Under the pieces are notes generated by a model. The model ran no database searches, was not told the DNA's origin, and was given only the letters and a program-made list of their open reading frames with translations. The position numbers and the translations under genes were made by a program. This document shows positions 34,609 through 43,207 of a DNA stretch of 64,000 bases, piece by piece. Numbering within the stretch: position 1 is the stretch's first letter; every line of letters starts with the position of its first letter. This DNA comes from 67-14 sp020438345 (lineage in GTDB: Bacteria; Actinomycetota; Thermoleophilia; Solirubrobacterales; 70-9): assembly GCA_937872475.1 (NCBI GenBank), contig CALMSY010000003.1, positions 1 to 64,000 of the forward strand, read 5' to 3'.

Positions 34609-35396
34609 GCACTCTCCTGACCAGCCTTGTGATCCTGCTCGTTGCATGTGTGATCACTGCCGTGTCCATCTTTCTGGTCAGACGATTCGTGCCGGAAGGA
34701 TTACGGGGCAACGAGGAACGCCGGGAACCGGTCTTTGCGTTCGCCGGCGTCATCTACGCGCTGGTGATCGGTTTCGTACTCGCCTACGCGCTACAGGGCT
34801 ACCAGACCGCCGAGACTGCTGCCGGAACCGAGGCTGATTCCGTCAGTTCACTCTCCCGGGCTGCGACCCTGTTCGACGCCGAGAGTCGCGACCGGATCGG
34901 CCACGAACTCATCTGCTATTCAAGGGCCGTAGTCGACGACGAATGGCCTGGACTTTCGAAGGGCGAGCGTTCGGAACTTGCATCTGCCGCGACCGACCGG
35001 CTTTTCCAGTCCTTCGGCAAGCTGGGGCGAAGCAATCCGGACAACTCTGCCCTGTCGGCCTCCCTCGACCGGGTCAGCGAACTGCAGAAGTCCAGGGCAA
35101 CCCGGCTGTTGAAATCAAACACTTACCTGCCGGCCATGTTCTGGGTATTCATGATCGGGGGCGGCCTGATGCTGATCTTCTTCGCCACCGCCCTCAAGGG
35201 CCGGGAACCGATAAAGGGTCAGGTGATGTTCATCCTGCCTGTCGCATTGCTACTGACCTGTTCGGTGTATCTGGTCGGTGTGTTCGAGCAGCCCTTCCGG
35301 GGCCCGAATGCGGTCCAGCCGGTCGCAATGGAGCGGGCATTGAACTCGGTCACCGAGTTCATTCCGGATCCCCGCGCCGATCGTCCCTGTCCCTGA
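34605..35396 (+). CDS. DUF4239 (bestrophin-like) membrane protein
   Basis: 263 residues. The helices are in the DUF4239 pattern: one N-terminal (LVILLVACVITAVSIFLV), one with VFAFAGVIYALVIGFVLAYA, a soluble helical middle, and two C-terminal helices (MFWVFMIGGGLMLIFFATAL, MFILPVALLLTCSVYLVGVF). The family is distantly related to bestrophin-type anion channels, but its function is not proven. The GTG start overlaps the stop of the binding lipoprotein, implying the two work together. Confidence 0.85.
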   Translation: MSTLLTSLVILLVACVITAVSIFLVRRFVPEGLRGNEERREPVFAFAGVIYALVIGFVLAYALQGYQTAETAAGTEADSVSSLSRAATLFDAESRDRIGHELICYSRAVVDDEWPGLSKGERSELASAATDRLFQSFGKLGRSNPDNSALSASLDRVSELQKSRATRLLKSNTYLPAMFWVFMIGGGLMLIFFATALKGREPIKGQVMFILPVALLLTCSVYLVGVFEQPFRGPNAVQPVAMERALNSVTEFIPDPRADRPCP

Positions 35397-35432
35397 GCCA
35401 GGTCTACATGGCAGGCAGCGCTTGCCGCAACA

Positions 35433-35447
35433 GGCTCCGCGGGAGCC
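35433..35447. terminator. Small GC hairpin between convergent genes
   Basis: A 6-bp stem GGCTCC/GGAGCC with a 3-nt loop lies in the 55-bp gap between DUF4239 and the convergent arylsulfotransferase-like gene. Position favours a shared terminator; it is short. Confidence 0.35.
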
Positions 35448-35451
35448 GCGG

Positions 35452-37245
35452 CTACGGGTCGTTCTGGACGCCGATTCCCTTGCTCAGGTCATCCAGGCTC
35501 TCGTCCGAGAGGGGACCGAGCTTCTCACCGGGAATGGACTTGTCTTCGAGGTTGTGTCTGTCTTCGAACTCAAGAGGAGTCATTGGAGTATTCGAGATTC
35601 CGGGTTCGGCTTCCATCGCTTCCAGCGCCGCATCCAGGTCCGACGCCGAAACTGACGCGGGGACCGGCACAGCACGATAGGGAGCAACCGGTACGCCAAG
35701 CCGAAAGGCTCGCTTGCCGTCATGGGTGAAGCCCGTAATCCACGGGGCTGCGCCCCACGCGACGACCCAGCCATCACCGAGCTGGCGGAACGAACCGCAG
35801 CAATGCCCGTTGCCGGATATTTCGTCATCGCGGAAATCACCAAGGTAAGTGGCAGTACGGCTTTCCAGGTCGATCCGGTAACGAAGTGCCCGCGGCTGGC
35901 GACCCTTGATCTTGACCCCGTTGTCGTGAATCGTCAGCACATCGCCAATCATGCGGACGTCATGGTTGCCGGAAATCGGGTAGCCGCCGTACGGGTCATC
36001 CCCGACGACCTTCAGTGACTTCGGAGTCTGAACTCCGCCGAACTTCCACACGACCTCTCCGGTCTTTTTCGAGATGCCCCAGACCGTGTCGGTGTGGCGG
36101 GTCGAGAGCACGTACTCGTCACGCCAGGGTTCGATCGCGTTGAGGTGGAACTGGTCGTACCTGATCCGGCCCTGGGCATCGTAGTGGGGGTTGCGCCAGG
36201 CTCTCTGCCACCAGCGGTAAGGAGTTTCCTCAATCGCCACATGGTCTTTGGAGTTCCATTCCCAGACCACTTCGCCTTCCGGGGTCTGCTCCTGGATCGC
36301 TCCGTCGAGCAGGCCACGGTTGGCCCGGCCACCCACCGGGCGGAGATCAACGCCGTAGCGGGGCTTGTAGCTCATGACCAGGGCATTGCCGTTCGGCAGC
36401 AGGACGTACTCATGACCGTCAATCGGCGCTCCCTCGAAGCGAACCAGCCGGTCCAGGGTCCCGTCCAGTTCACGGATTTCGGTCGCCGTGCGGGCGTCCT
36501 GGCCGAATCCGTCCGCGAAGCCACGGGGAATCTGGACAGTCCCGTCGGCAAGGATCTGGCCGCCGAGCGTGTTGGTCGGGGTGCTGTACCACCAGCGCGG
36601 GGTTCCATCCTGGTCGAAGACCATCATCCAGGCACGTGCCTTCTGCCCGGGTTTGAGATAGGCGGTGACCATGAACATGCCCTTGGGGGGTTTGGCGAAT
36701 CGCTTGTACCGCCACTCGGGGAAGTCCGACGGCAGGCAGCGGACCTGATAAGTCTCGGTCTCGCCATCTTCAGGGATGACCTTGACTTCAAAATCCTGGC
36801 CGGGCAAGGGACGGGCTTCGGCCTTGTAGATACCTGACTGAGCAGGATTGGCCCAGACCTTGACCTTCACGTCGGGGTCCGAACTGACCCGGACCGTCAC
36901 CCGTCCGGGCACGCAGCGGGTCACGTAGTAGTGCCGGTCCGGGTTGAACTGGGGCCACATGGAGGAAGTATTGAACTGGGCCGGGTACTTGCTTCCCGGC
37001 CCGTCATTGTCCCCATCGCTTCCGACAATCGGTGCGAACGCGTTCAGGTTGCCATCCTTGGCCTTCTTGCCGGAGGACTTCGGAGCGGAGTCATCCTTCT
37101 TGTTGATCAAGTGCTGGCGGTAGGCGATGGTGCCGAAGCCGATACCGCAGACCAGCGCCAGGACCGCCGCGAAGATGGCGGTGGGCGTGAGATTCTTTTC
37201 TTTCTGGCGGGATTTCTCGGCTGGTTTCATGCCCGGGTCGGTCAT
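35452..37245 (-). CDS. Arylsulfotransferase (ASST)-like membrane-anchored protein
   Basis: 597 residues. A cytoplasmic charged start and one helix (TAIFAAVLALVCGIGFGTIA) anchor a large exterior domain. Residues from about 175 match the ASST beta-propeller family (MMVFDQDGTPRWWYST, GHEYVLLPNGNALVMSYKPR, GEVVWEWNSKDHV, DQFHLNAIEPW, SGNHDVRM). Candidate catalytic His residues are in DGHEYV, FHLNA and GNHDVR. True ASSTs transfer sulfate between phenols; many actinobacterial relatives have no known activity. ASST neighbours such as DsbL/I are absent. Confidence 0.82.
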   Translation of the reverse strand: MTDPGMKPAEKSRQKEKNLTPTAIFAAVLALVCGIGFGTIAYRQHLINKKDDSAPKSSGKKAKDGNLNAFAPIVGSDGDNDGPGSKYPAQFNTSSMWPQFNPDRHYYVTRCVPGRVTVRVSSDPDVKVKVWANPAQSGIYKAEARPLPGQDFEVKVIPEDGETETYQVRCLPSDFPEWRYKRFAKPPKGMFMVTAYLKPGQKARAWMMVFDQDGTPRWWYSTPTNTLGGQILADGTVQIPRGFADGFGQDARTATEIRELDGTLDRLVRFEGAPIDGHEYVLLPNGNALVMSYKPRYGVDLRPVGGRANRGLLDGAIQEQTPEGEVVWEWNSKDHVAIEETPYRWWQRAWRNPHYDAQGRIRYDQFHLNAIEPWRDEYVLSTRHTDTVWGISKKTGEVVWKFGGVQTPKSLKVVGDDPYGGYPISGNHDVRMIGDVLTIHDNGVKIKGRQPRALRYRIDLESRTATYLGDFRDDEISGNGHCCGSFRQLGDGWVVAWGAAPWITGFTHDGKRAFRLGVPVAPYRAVPVPASVSASDLDAALEAMEAEPGISNTPMTPLEFEDRHNLEDKSIPGEKLGPLSDESLDDLSKGIGVQNDP

Positions 37246-37371
37246 CCGGTCCCTTTCGGCGCGATGGCAGTGGTTCGGAGTCTCCGGCCACCGGCCCGGC
37301 CTTGCCGTCTGCGGCTAGCTGAACGCGAACGGAAACCATATAAGAGCCTTCGCCGGATAGGGTGGTCGCCG

Positions 37372-38058
37372 ATGCAAGCCCCGGACAGGTTCTCGATTAG
37401 CGACACGCTCCAGGCCATGCGTACCGAATTCGAGGAGAACCGTGCCCTGGTGTTGCGGATTACCCTGCTTTTCTCGGTGCTGGCCGCCGCTTTGACCCTG
37501 CTTGACCTGACCGGGCCCATCGGCTTTGCCGTTTCGGCAGGGATGCTTGTCCTGCTGGGCGCGACCTATGGCGGGCTGATAACCACAGTGGTCTGCGTCC
37601 CCGGTCAGCCGGATGGCATTGCGGAACTCTGGGGGAACGTGAAACCGGTTCTCGCCCGATTGATCTGGGTCACCCTGATAACGGCCGCAGTTGCGATCCT
37701 CGGCTTCTTCGCCCTGATCGTGCCCGGCCTGATCATCGTCACGATCTGGTCGGTCGGCGGTCAGGTGATCGTGGTCGAAAGGCCCGGCGTGCAGACTGCA
37801 CTCGGCCGCAGCTTCGAACTGGTCCGTGGCAACGGCTTCCGGGTTTTCGGATACCTGCTGTTGCTGGGTCTGCTCGCGGCCGTGCTTTCAATACTTGCCC
37901 TTTTGATCACCATCCCTTTCGGGGACGGAATACTGAGGACTATCCTCAATTCGTTCCTCAGCAACCTGGTCACGGCACCGGTTGTGGCAATCGGATCCGC
38001 GGTGCTTTACAACGCCTTGTCCCGGCCTCAGGAAGAGCCGGCAGACCCTGCTGCCTGA
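37372..38058 (+). CDS. Membrane protein resembling the GDPD membrane domain
   Basis: 228 residues with about six hydrophobic helices and a short cytoplasmic start (SISDTLQAMRTEFEENRA). The segment FFALIVPGLIIVTIWSV followed by ALGRSFELVRGNGFRVFGY matches the 'glycerophosphoryl diester phosphodiesterase membrane domain'/YciC-like families. No catalytic domain is attached. The ATG at 37372 is chosen since homology begins there. Its last 31 bp overlap the end of the convergent efflux-pump gene. Confidence 0.75.
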   Translation: MQAPDRFSISDTLQAMRTEFEENRALVLRITLLFSVLAAALTLLDLTGPIGFAVSAGMLVLLGATYGGLITTVVCVPGQPDGIAELWGNVKPVLARLIWVTLITAAVAILGFFALIVPGLIIVTIWSVGGQVIVVERPGVQTALGRSFELVRGNGFRVFGYLLLLGLLAAVLSILALLITIPFGDGILRTILNSFLSNLVTAPVVAIGSAVLYNALSRPQEEPADPAA

Positions 38059-39644
38059 GGTTCCGCGGTGTCGTCGGCCACGGGCTCGGGCGTCGCGCCG
38101 TCATCGGCGATAATTTCCTTCATCTTGCCGCCGACCATGCCGAAGTGGGCGACGATGTAGCAGACCACCATCAGCCCGCCCATGATGTAGAAGACGGTCG
38201 AGGTCGAACTGGCGAAAGCTTCCTGAACGGCATGAAAAACCTTGTCGATCTGGGGACCGGAGGCATGGCCTGCCAGTGCCGTCTGGTCACCACCACCGGC
38301 CGAGGTCATCGCGTGGGCGATCTTGTCTGAGTCTGCGGTCGGCAGTCCGAGAGCACCGAGTTTGTCCTCGACATTGCTCTGGTTTTTCGTCGTGAGAATC
38401 GTGCCCAGTACGGCCAGGCCGAAGGCGGCAGCATAGTTGCGGACCGTCTGGGTGATTCCCGTTGCCTCTCCGTAGCTGGTGTTGGGAGCCCGGTTGATCG
38501 CGTCTGTGCTGACCGGACCAAGCATCATCCCGACGCCTCCTCCGGCCATGATCATGTAGATCCATTGGCCGCCGAGCCCGGCACCGATGTCAGTGACCTG
38601 ACCGGCCCAGAGAAAGAATCCGATCGCGGCAAGCGCCGCACCGATCGCGGTGGCCGGCTTGGCACCCTTGCTGTCAAGGATCTTGCCGCCCCATTGCGCC
38701 CCGACCACGAAGCCACCGAAGAAGACGAGCAGGAAGACGCCGGCATCGGAGGCGTCCCACCCGAGCGCGATCTGCGAATACATGCTGGCGAAAAAGAAGA
38801 GCGGCACAAACGCGATTGAAAGGAAGAAGAGCACGATGTTGTCGGCCAGGAAAGCCCGTTCCTTGAAGATCGCGACCCGCATCAGCGGGAACTTCTGGCG
38901 GTTCTCGAAGGCAACGAAAGCAACCAGGATTACGATGCCGAGAACGATGCAGATCCAGGTGAGGGGATTGCTCCAGCCCCAGATCGCCGATTGCTGGAAG
39001 CCGAGCACGGAAAGGCCCATGCCGAGAGCGATGAGGACTGCGCCCTTCATGTCAATCGGCTGCGGGGTCTTCTTGTTGTCCGGTTTCGAAAGGTAGATCA
39101 GGACAAGCGAAATGATCGCGATCGGGATGTTGATCCAGAAGATCGAGCGCCAGGTCCATTCGGTCAGGTAGCCGCCGGCGATCGGCCCTACGGAGGTAAG
39201 CGCACCGGTGATGCCGAAAAAGATTGCCAGTGCCCGGCCACGCTTTTCAATGGGGAAGGCGGAAATCGTGATCGCCAGGGCGGCCGGGAACATGATCGCT
39301 GCGCCGGCTCCCTGGATCAGGCGGAAGACGATCAGCCAGGGTTCAGCAAGATCACCTTCCGGAGTGGCGCCACAGAGGGCCGAACAGACGGTGAAGATCA
39401 GGATGCCGACGACCAGCATGGTGCGCCGGCCAACCACATCGGCCAGTTTGCCTCCGAGCGCGAACACGGCCGCCATCGCCAGCAGGTATCCGGAAACGAT
39501 CCACTGAACACCGGTTTCCGAGAGTCCGAGGTGTTTCTGGATGTCCGGAATCGATATCGAAACGATCGTCTGGTCGATGAAAGTCATCGACACTGCGAAG
39601 ATCATGGCTACGAGGACGAGGGAACCGCTCTTCTTCTGTGGCAT
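38028..39644 (-). CDS. DHA2-family MFS drug/proton antiporter (EmrB/QacA type)
   Basis: About 538 residues with fourteen helices. Motifs of the DHA2 group: FIDQTIVSISIPDIQKHLG (helix 1), GGKLADVVGRRTMLVVG (motif A), RLIQGAGAAIMFPAALAI (motif B) and GITGALTSVGPIAGGYLTE (motif C). Together these mark proton-driven export of small hydrophobic or toxic compounds. The ATG at 39644 is preferred. It is divergent from the haloalkane-dehalogenase-like gene with a perfect 24-base palindrome between, so both are probably under one regulator. Confidence 0.92.
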   Translation of the reverse strand: MPQKKSGSLVLVAMIFAVSMTFIDQTIVSISIPDIQKHLGLSETGVQWIVSGYLLAMAAVFALGGKLADVVGRRTMLVVGILIFTVCSALCGATPEGDLAEPWLIVFRLIQGAGAAIMFPAALAITISAFPIEKRGRALAIFFGITGALTSVGPIAGGYLTEWTWRSIFWINIPIAIISLVLIYLSKPDNKKTPQPIDMKGAVLIALGMGLSVLGFQQSAIWGWSNPLTWICIVLGIVILVAFVAFENRQKFPLMRVAIFKERAFLADNIVLFFLSIAFVPLFFFASMYSQIALGWDASDAGVFLLVFFGGFVVGAQWGGKILDSKGAKPATAIGAALAAIGFFLWAGQVTDIGAGLGGQWIYMIMAGGGVGMMLGPVSTDAINRAPNTSYGEATGITQTVRNYAAAFGLAVLGTILTTKNQSNVEDKLGALGLPTADSDKIAHAMTSAGGGDQTALAGHASGPQIDKVFHAVQEAFASSTSTVFYIMGGLMVVCYIVAHFGMVGGKMKEIIADDGATPEPVADDTAEPQAAGSAGSS

Positions 39645-39678
39645 TGTGGGAAACCTACATAAATGGACCTTCACCACG

Positions 39679-39702
39679 GAAAGATGACACTCGTCATCTT
39701 TC
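39679..39702. promoter_or_regulatory. Perfect palindromic operator in divergent promoter
   Basis: Arms GAAAGATGAC (39679-39688) and GTCATCTTTC (39693-39702) are perfect complements with a 4-nt spacer. It is centred 29 bp before the dehalogenase ATG and about 46 bp before the efflux-pump ATG. Length and symmetry fit a TetR-family dimer site; the TetR/QsdR-type gene at 40626 is the obvious candidate ligand-responsive repressor. Confidence 0.7.
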
Positions 39703-39720
39703 AACGGATAGGCTGCCCGC

Positions 39721-40623
39721 ATGGAGATTCTGCGTACCCCCGAAGACCGATTCTCTGACATCCCCGATTTCCCGTGGGATCCGATTTATCGCGATTGGGA
39801 GGACATGCGACTGGCCTACCTTGACGAGGGCGAGGGCGAACCTCTGCTGCTGCTACACGGCGAGCCCACCTGGGGTTTCCTCTGGCGCAAGGTGATGCCC
39901 GCCCTGCTCGAAGCCGGGTACCGCTGCATCGTTCCGGATCTGGCCGGCTTCGGCCGCTCCGACAAGCCAGCCGACGACAGTTGGTACACCTACGACCGGC
40001 ATACCGATTCGATCGTCAGTCTGCTTGAAGAACTCGACCTTTCCGGCGTGACCCTGGTTTGCCATGACTGGGGTGGACCGATCGGCTTGCGGGCCGCCTC
40101 AATCGAAGCTCCGGAGCGGTTCAGCCGGCTGGTCGCGATGGACACCGGACTGTTTACCGGCTACCAGAAAATGAGCGATGACTGGAACCATTTCCGGGAC
40201 TTCATCGCTTCGCACCGTGACGTGCGGATAGACATGCCGATCCGTGGCGGCTGCCATTCCGAACTCTCCGAGGAAGTCGTCGCCGCCTACGAAGCGCCCT
40301 TCCCCGATGCCAACTACAAGGCGGGAGTCCGGACCTTCCCGCCGATGATTCCGGTCACACCCGATGACCCCGGCGCAGCCGAAGGCCAGGCAGCAGCCCG
40401 CTACCTGCTTCAGGATGACCGTCCCGCGCTCCTGCTCTGGGCCGACAGTGATCCGGCACTTCCACTGGACCCGGTCGGTGGCCTGGTCCAGATGCTCCTC
40501 CCGGAGGCAGAACCTCTGACCGTGATTGCGGATGCCGGCCATTTTCTTCAGGAGGACCGCGGCGAGGAAATCGGCCGGATAATCGCTGACTGGCTCAATC
40601 ACAACCCGGTCAGCAAGGACTGA
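39721..40623 (+). CDS. Haloalkane dehalogenase-like alpha/beta hydrolase
   Basis: 300 residues. The signature is close to haloalkane dehalogenase subfamily I: HGEPTWGFLWR (oxyanion Glu48 and halide-binding Trp51), nucleophile Asp116 in VCHDWGGPIG (with Trp117), an acidic residue near WADSDPALP (242-244) and base His274 in DAGHFLQED. It would hydrolyse a carbon-halogen bond to alcohol and halide in the cytoplasm. The D-x-W after the His (HDWGG, not QDWGG) leaves epoxide-hydrolase-like activity possible. Genes for efflux and a TetR repressor flank it. Confidence 0.87.
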   Translation: MEILRTPEDRFSDIPDFPWDPIYRDWEDMRLAYLDEGEGEPLLLLHGEPTWGFLWRKVMPALLEAGYRCIVPDLAGFGRSDKPADDSWYTYDRHTDSIVSLLEELDLSGVTLVCHDWGGPIGLRAASIEAPERFSRLVAMDTGLFTGYQKMSDDWNHFRDFIASHRDVRIDMPIRGGCHSELSEEVVAAYEAPFPDANYKAGVRTFPPMIPVTPDDPGAAEGQAAARYLLQDDRPALLLWADSDPALPLDPVGGLVQMLLPEAEPLTVIADAGHFLQEDRGEEIGRIIADWLNHNPVSKD

Positions 40624-40625
40624 GC

Positions 40626-41339
40626 TCAGGACGGCCTGGTACCACGCAAAAGCATGTTGAGCAATGGTTCGGCCCGCTTCGCATCTGGCTGTTCTCCCGT
40701 GATCAGATCGAGGTAGATGTAACCCGCCATGACCCGCTCGATCACATATGCGAGGTCATAGGCCCCGACCCCATCCGGAAGTGTCAGGTTTCCGGCGTCC
40801 ACCTGGCGTTCGATCGAACCTTCAACCCATCCGATCAGGCGTTGCTGATAGCCGGCCCCGGACCTGGTCAGCAGTGACATCGCCGAATCCCCTTCTGTTG
40901 CCAGCCAGTGCTTCATCCCGGGATTCGAAATCACCCGCTCGGAGAATTCGATGGTCAGCCCGACGATCCGGTCGGGGCCGGTTGAGTGGGTACCCTTCTC
41001 CAGATCTTCAAGGGTCCTGATCGTCATCCACCAGACCAGCTCGACCATGAACTGATCCCTCGACCCGACCCACCGGTAAAGGGTCGCCCGGTTTACCCCG
41101 AGGTCACGGGCAAGCGCCGACATGTCTATCCGCTCGAGATCCATGAACGTCCGGATGCCAAGATCAAGTGCGCGCAGCGGACCGGAATCCCGGGGGCATT
41201 CCGGATCGGCCAGAGCCGATTGAAGCTTTGTCGATCGAGCGGCCAAGAACGCCCAGCATTTCGCATTTGACGCAAAAGTGCGGGGCCGGTCGCGATCCAT
41301 ATCGAACGGGACGCCACTTGCGAGTTTGCGGATCTTCAT
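40626..41339 (-). CDS. TetR-family regulator (QsdR-like)
   Basis: About 237 residues. The N-terminal helix-turn-helix is MSALARDLGVNRATLYRWVG, preceded by a longer than usual leader. The C-terminal ligand domain includes VIERVMAGYIYLDLITGE, as in the QsdR group of TetR regulators. Its stop is 3 bp from the convergent dehalogenase stop, and it is divergent from an MFS pump starting 47 bp away. It probably represses that pump and perhaps the promoter at 39679. The ATG at 41339 is chosen; 41300 is an alternative. Confidence 0.85.
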   Translation of the reverse strand: MKIRKLASGVPFDMDRDRPRTFASNAKCWAFLAARSTKLQSALADPECPRDSGPLRALDLGIRTFMDLERIDMSALARDLGVNRATLYRWVGSRDQFMVELVWWMTIRTLEDLEKGTHSTGPDRIVGLTIEFSERVISNPGMKHWLATEGDSAMSLLTRSGAGYQQRLIGWVEGSIERQVDAGNLTLPDGVGAYDLAYVIERVMAGYIYLDLITGEQPDAKRAEPLLNMLLRGTRPS

Positions 41340-41385
41340 CCGACCGGGACCAACGCGCCTCCGGTACCGGCCGTAGGATGCCCGC

Positions 41386-42969
41386 ATGGAATCCAGCAAG
41401 ACGGGAGATTTGCCGGCGAAGCAGGGCCTTGTCCTGCTCACGTTGATACTTATCGCCGGCGTCGCAAACCTGAACCTCGCAGTTGCCAACGTTGCCCTGC
41501 CAGACATCGGCAAGGACCTCGACGCGAGTCAGACCGGACTCGATCTGGTCGCGGTCGGCTTCTCGCTGGGGCTGGCCGGTTCGGTTCTCTACCTCGGTGC
41601 CCTCGGAGACCGCTACGGACGCAAGATGATGCTGATCGCCGGGACAGCGCTGGCGATCCCGGCGGCACTTGCCGCGGGGCTTGCGCCCAATGTCGGTGTG
41701 CTCTTCATAGCGCGGGTATTCGGCGGGCTCGCTGCCGGCATGGCCTTCCCCACCACCCTCGCCCTGATCACCGCCCTCTGGTCCGGCCCGTCACGAACCA
41801 GATCTATCGCCCTCTGGTCCGGCATCGGCGGCGGAATATCGGCGCTGGGGCCGCTGGTTTCGGGAGCCCTGCTGCTGAACCACGATTGGGGCTCGGTTTT
41901 CCTGATCACAATTCCACTCGCGGCGGTGGCCCTGGTCCTGGCGATCTGGCTGATCCCGTCGCATGTAAACGAAACCACTGACCCGGTTGACAATCTTGGC
42001 GGCATCCTCTCGATCATCATGGTCGGCGGAGTAGTACTGGCGATCAACTTCGTGTCGATGCCTGGTTACGGAGTCACCACCGCGGCAATGGCTGTGGTTG
42101 GGATTGCAGCCGGAATCGGCTTCATCATCCGTCAACGCCATGCGCCAAACCCCCTGTACGACCTGAAGATCGCCGCCCGCCGCACCTTCTGGGTCGCGGC
42201 AACGGCCGGCATCATCGTTTTCGGCACCTTGATGGCGGCGATGTTCGTCGGGCAGCAATATCTCCAGAACGTACTCGAATACTCAACCCTGGATGCCGGG
42301 CTTGCGATCCTCCCGGCCGCCGTCGCGATGATCCTCGCCGCACCGATCTCGGCCAAACTCGTTCACAGCCACGGTTCGCGGATAACCCTCATGACCGGGT
42401 TCGTCTTCTGCCTGATCGGCTTCGTCGCAATGCTGGTCTTCTGGGACGAAAATGCTGCCTACTGGCAGGTTTTCCTCGGCTATTTCCCAGTGGGAATCGG
42501 GGTCGGGCTTGCCGGCACCCCCGCCTCGAACTCGCTGACCGGTTCGGTCCCGGTGGCCAGGGCGGGCATGGCTTCCGGCACCGCAGACCTTCAGCGTGAC
42601 CTGGGTGGGGCGATCATGCAGTCGATTCTGGGGACCGTGCTGACCTCCGCCTACGCTTCATCCTTCGCTTCCCAGATCGCCGCCAACCCCGAAGCGAGCA
42701 AGAACGTCAGTGAATCGGTTCAGAGCCAGCTCGAAAGGTCATTCGGTAGCGCCGTGACGATCGCCGAGCAGCATCCCCAGTACGCTCCGCAGATCGTCCA
42801 TGCCGCGCAGACAGCTTTCCTCCATGGCGGAGACACCGCCTACCTGGTCGGGATGGGAGCAATCGCGATCGGGGCCCTGGTCGTGTTCTTCCTGTACCCG
42901 AAGAAGGATCGCGAGACCGAACTGCTGGCGCAATTTCACACCGAGGATGCGGCGCATTCTGTCTCCTAG
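41386..42969 (+). CDS. MFS efflux transporter (DHA2/EmrB-like)
   Basis: 527 residues, fourteen helices. It has motif A (GALGDRYGRKMMLIAG), helix-5 motif C-like GGGISALGPLVSGALLL and the long C-terminal tail typical of QacA/EmrB pumps. It is the second DHA2 pump within 4 kb and is not a recent duplicate of the one at 38028, because motif sequences differ throughout. It starts 47 bp from the divergent TetR gene, the common arrangement for a regulator and the pump it controls. Confidence 0.92.
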   Translation: MESSKTGDLPAKQGLVLLTLILIAGVANLNLAVANVALPDIGKDLDASQTGLDLVAVGFSLGLAGSVLYLGALGDRYGRKMMLIAGTALAIPAALAAGLAPNVGVLFIARVFGGLAAGMAFPTTLALITALWSGPSRTRSIALWSGIGGGISALGPLVSGALLLNHDWGSVFLITIPLAAVALVLAIWLIPSHVNETTDPVDNLGGILSIIMVGGVVLAINFVSMPGYGVTTAAMAVVGIAAGIGFIIRQRHAPNPLYDLKIAARRTFWVAATAGIIVFGTLMAAMFVGQQYLQNVLEYSTLDAGLAILPAAVAMILAAPISAKLVHSHGSRITLMTGFVFCLIGFVAMLVFWDENAAYWQVFLGYFPVGIGVGLAGTPASNSLTGSVPVARAGMASGTADLQRDLGGAIMQSILGTVLTSAYASSFASQIAANPEASKNVSESVQSQLERSFGSAVTIAEQHPQYAPQIVHAAQTAFLHGGDTAYLVGMGAIAIGALVVFFLYPKKDRETELLAQFHTEDAAHSVS

Positions 42970-43160
42970 CCCGACTACGAGGCAGGAGAAGACATGAACC
43001 GGACATTCCGGCAATCAACGTGACGAGAAGCGGTTCTGCCGGTTCGACCGGTTCGTGATTCGCCCAAAGTTGTCGGCCCGAAAGGTCGTCCGGCGTAACA
43101 TCGGCCCCGGCGACCTGCCGGTGTCACGGCGAACGACCAACCAGCCACATGACAACTGCG

Positions 43161-43193
43161 GCGGCCTGGCGGCATTCACCGCCGCCGGGCCGC
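43161..43193. terminator. Two-tier hairpin between convergent genes
   Basis: Outer arms GCGGCC (43161-43166) and GGCCGC (43188-43193) enclose an inner GGCGG/CCGCC stem with a 6-nt loop. It lies in the 238-bp gap between an MFS gene and a convergent stalk-protein gene; nothing else is apparent in this gap. Confidence 0.5.
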
Positions 43194-43207
43194 GAACGGT
43201 CAGATCC

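Noticed and set aside
41361..41370. Palindrome CCGGTACCGG between the TetR and MFS genes
   Set aside because: Well placed for an operator, but a 10-bp GC-rich palindrome is expected by chance at this base composition. Not reported as a feature.
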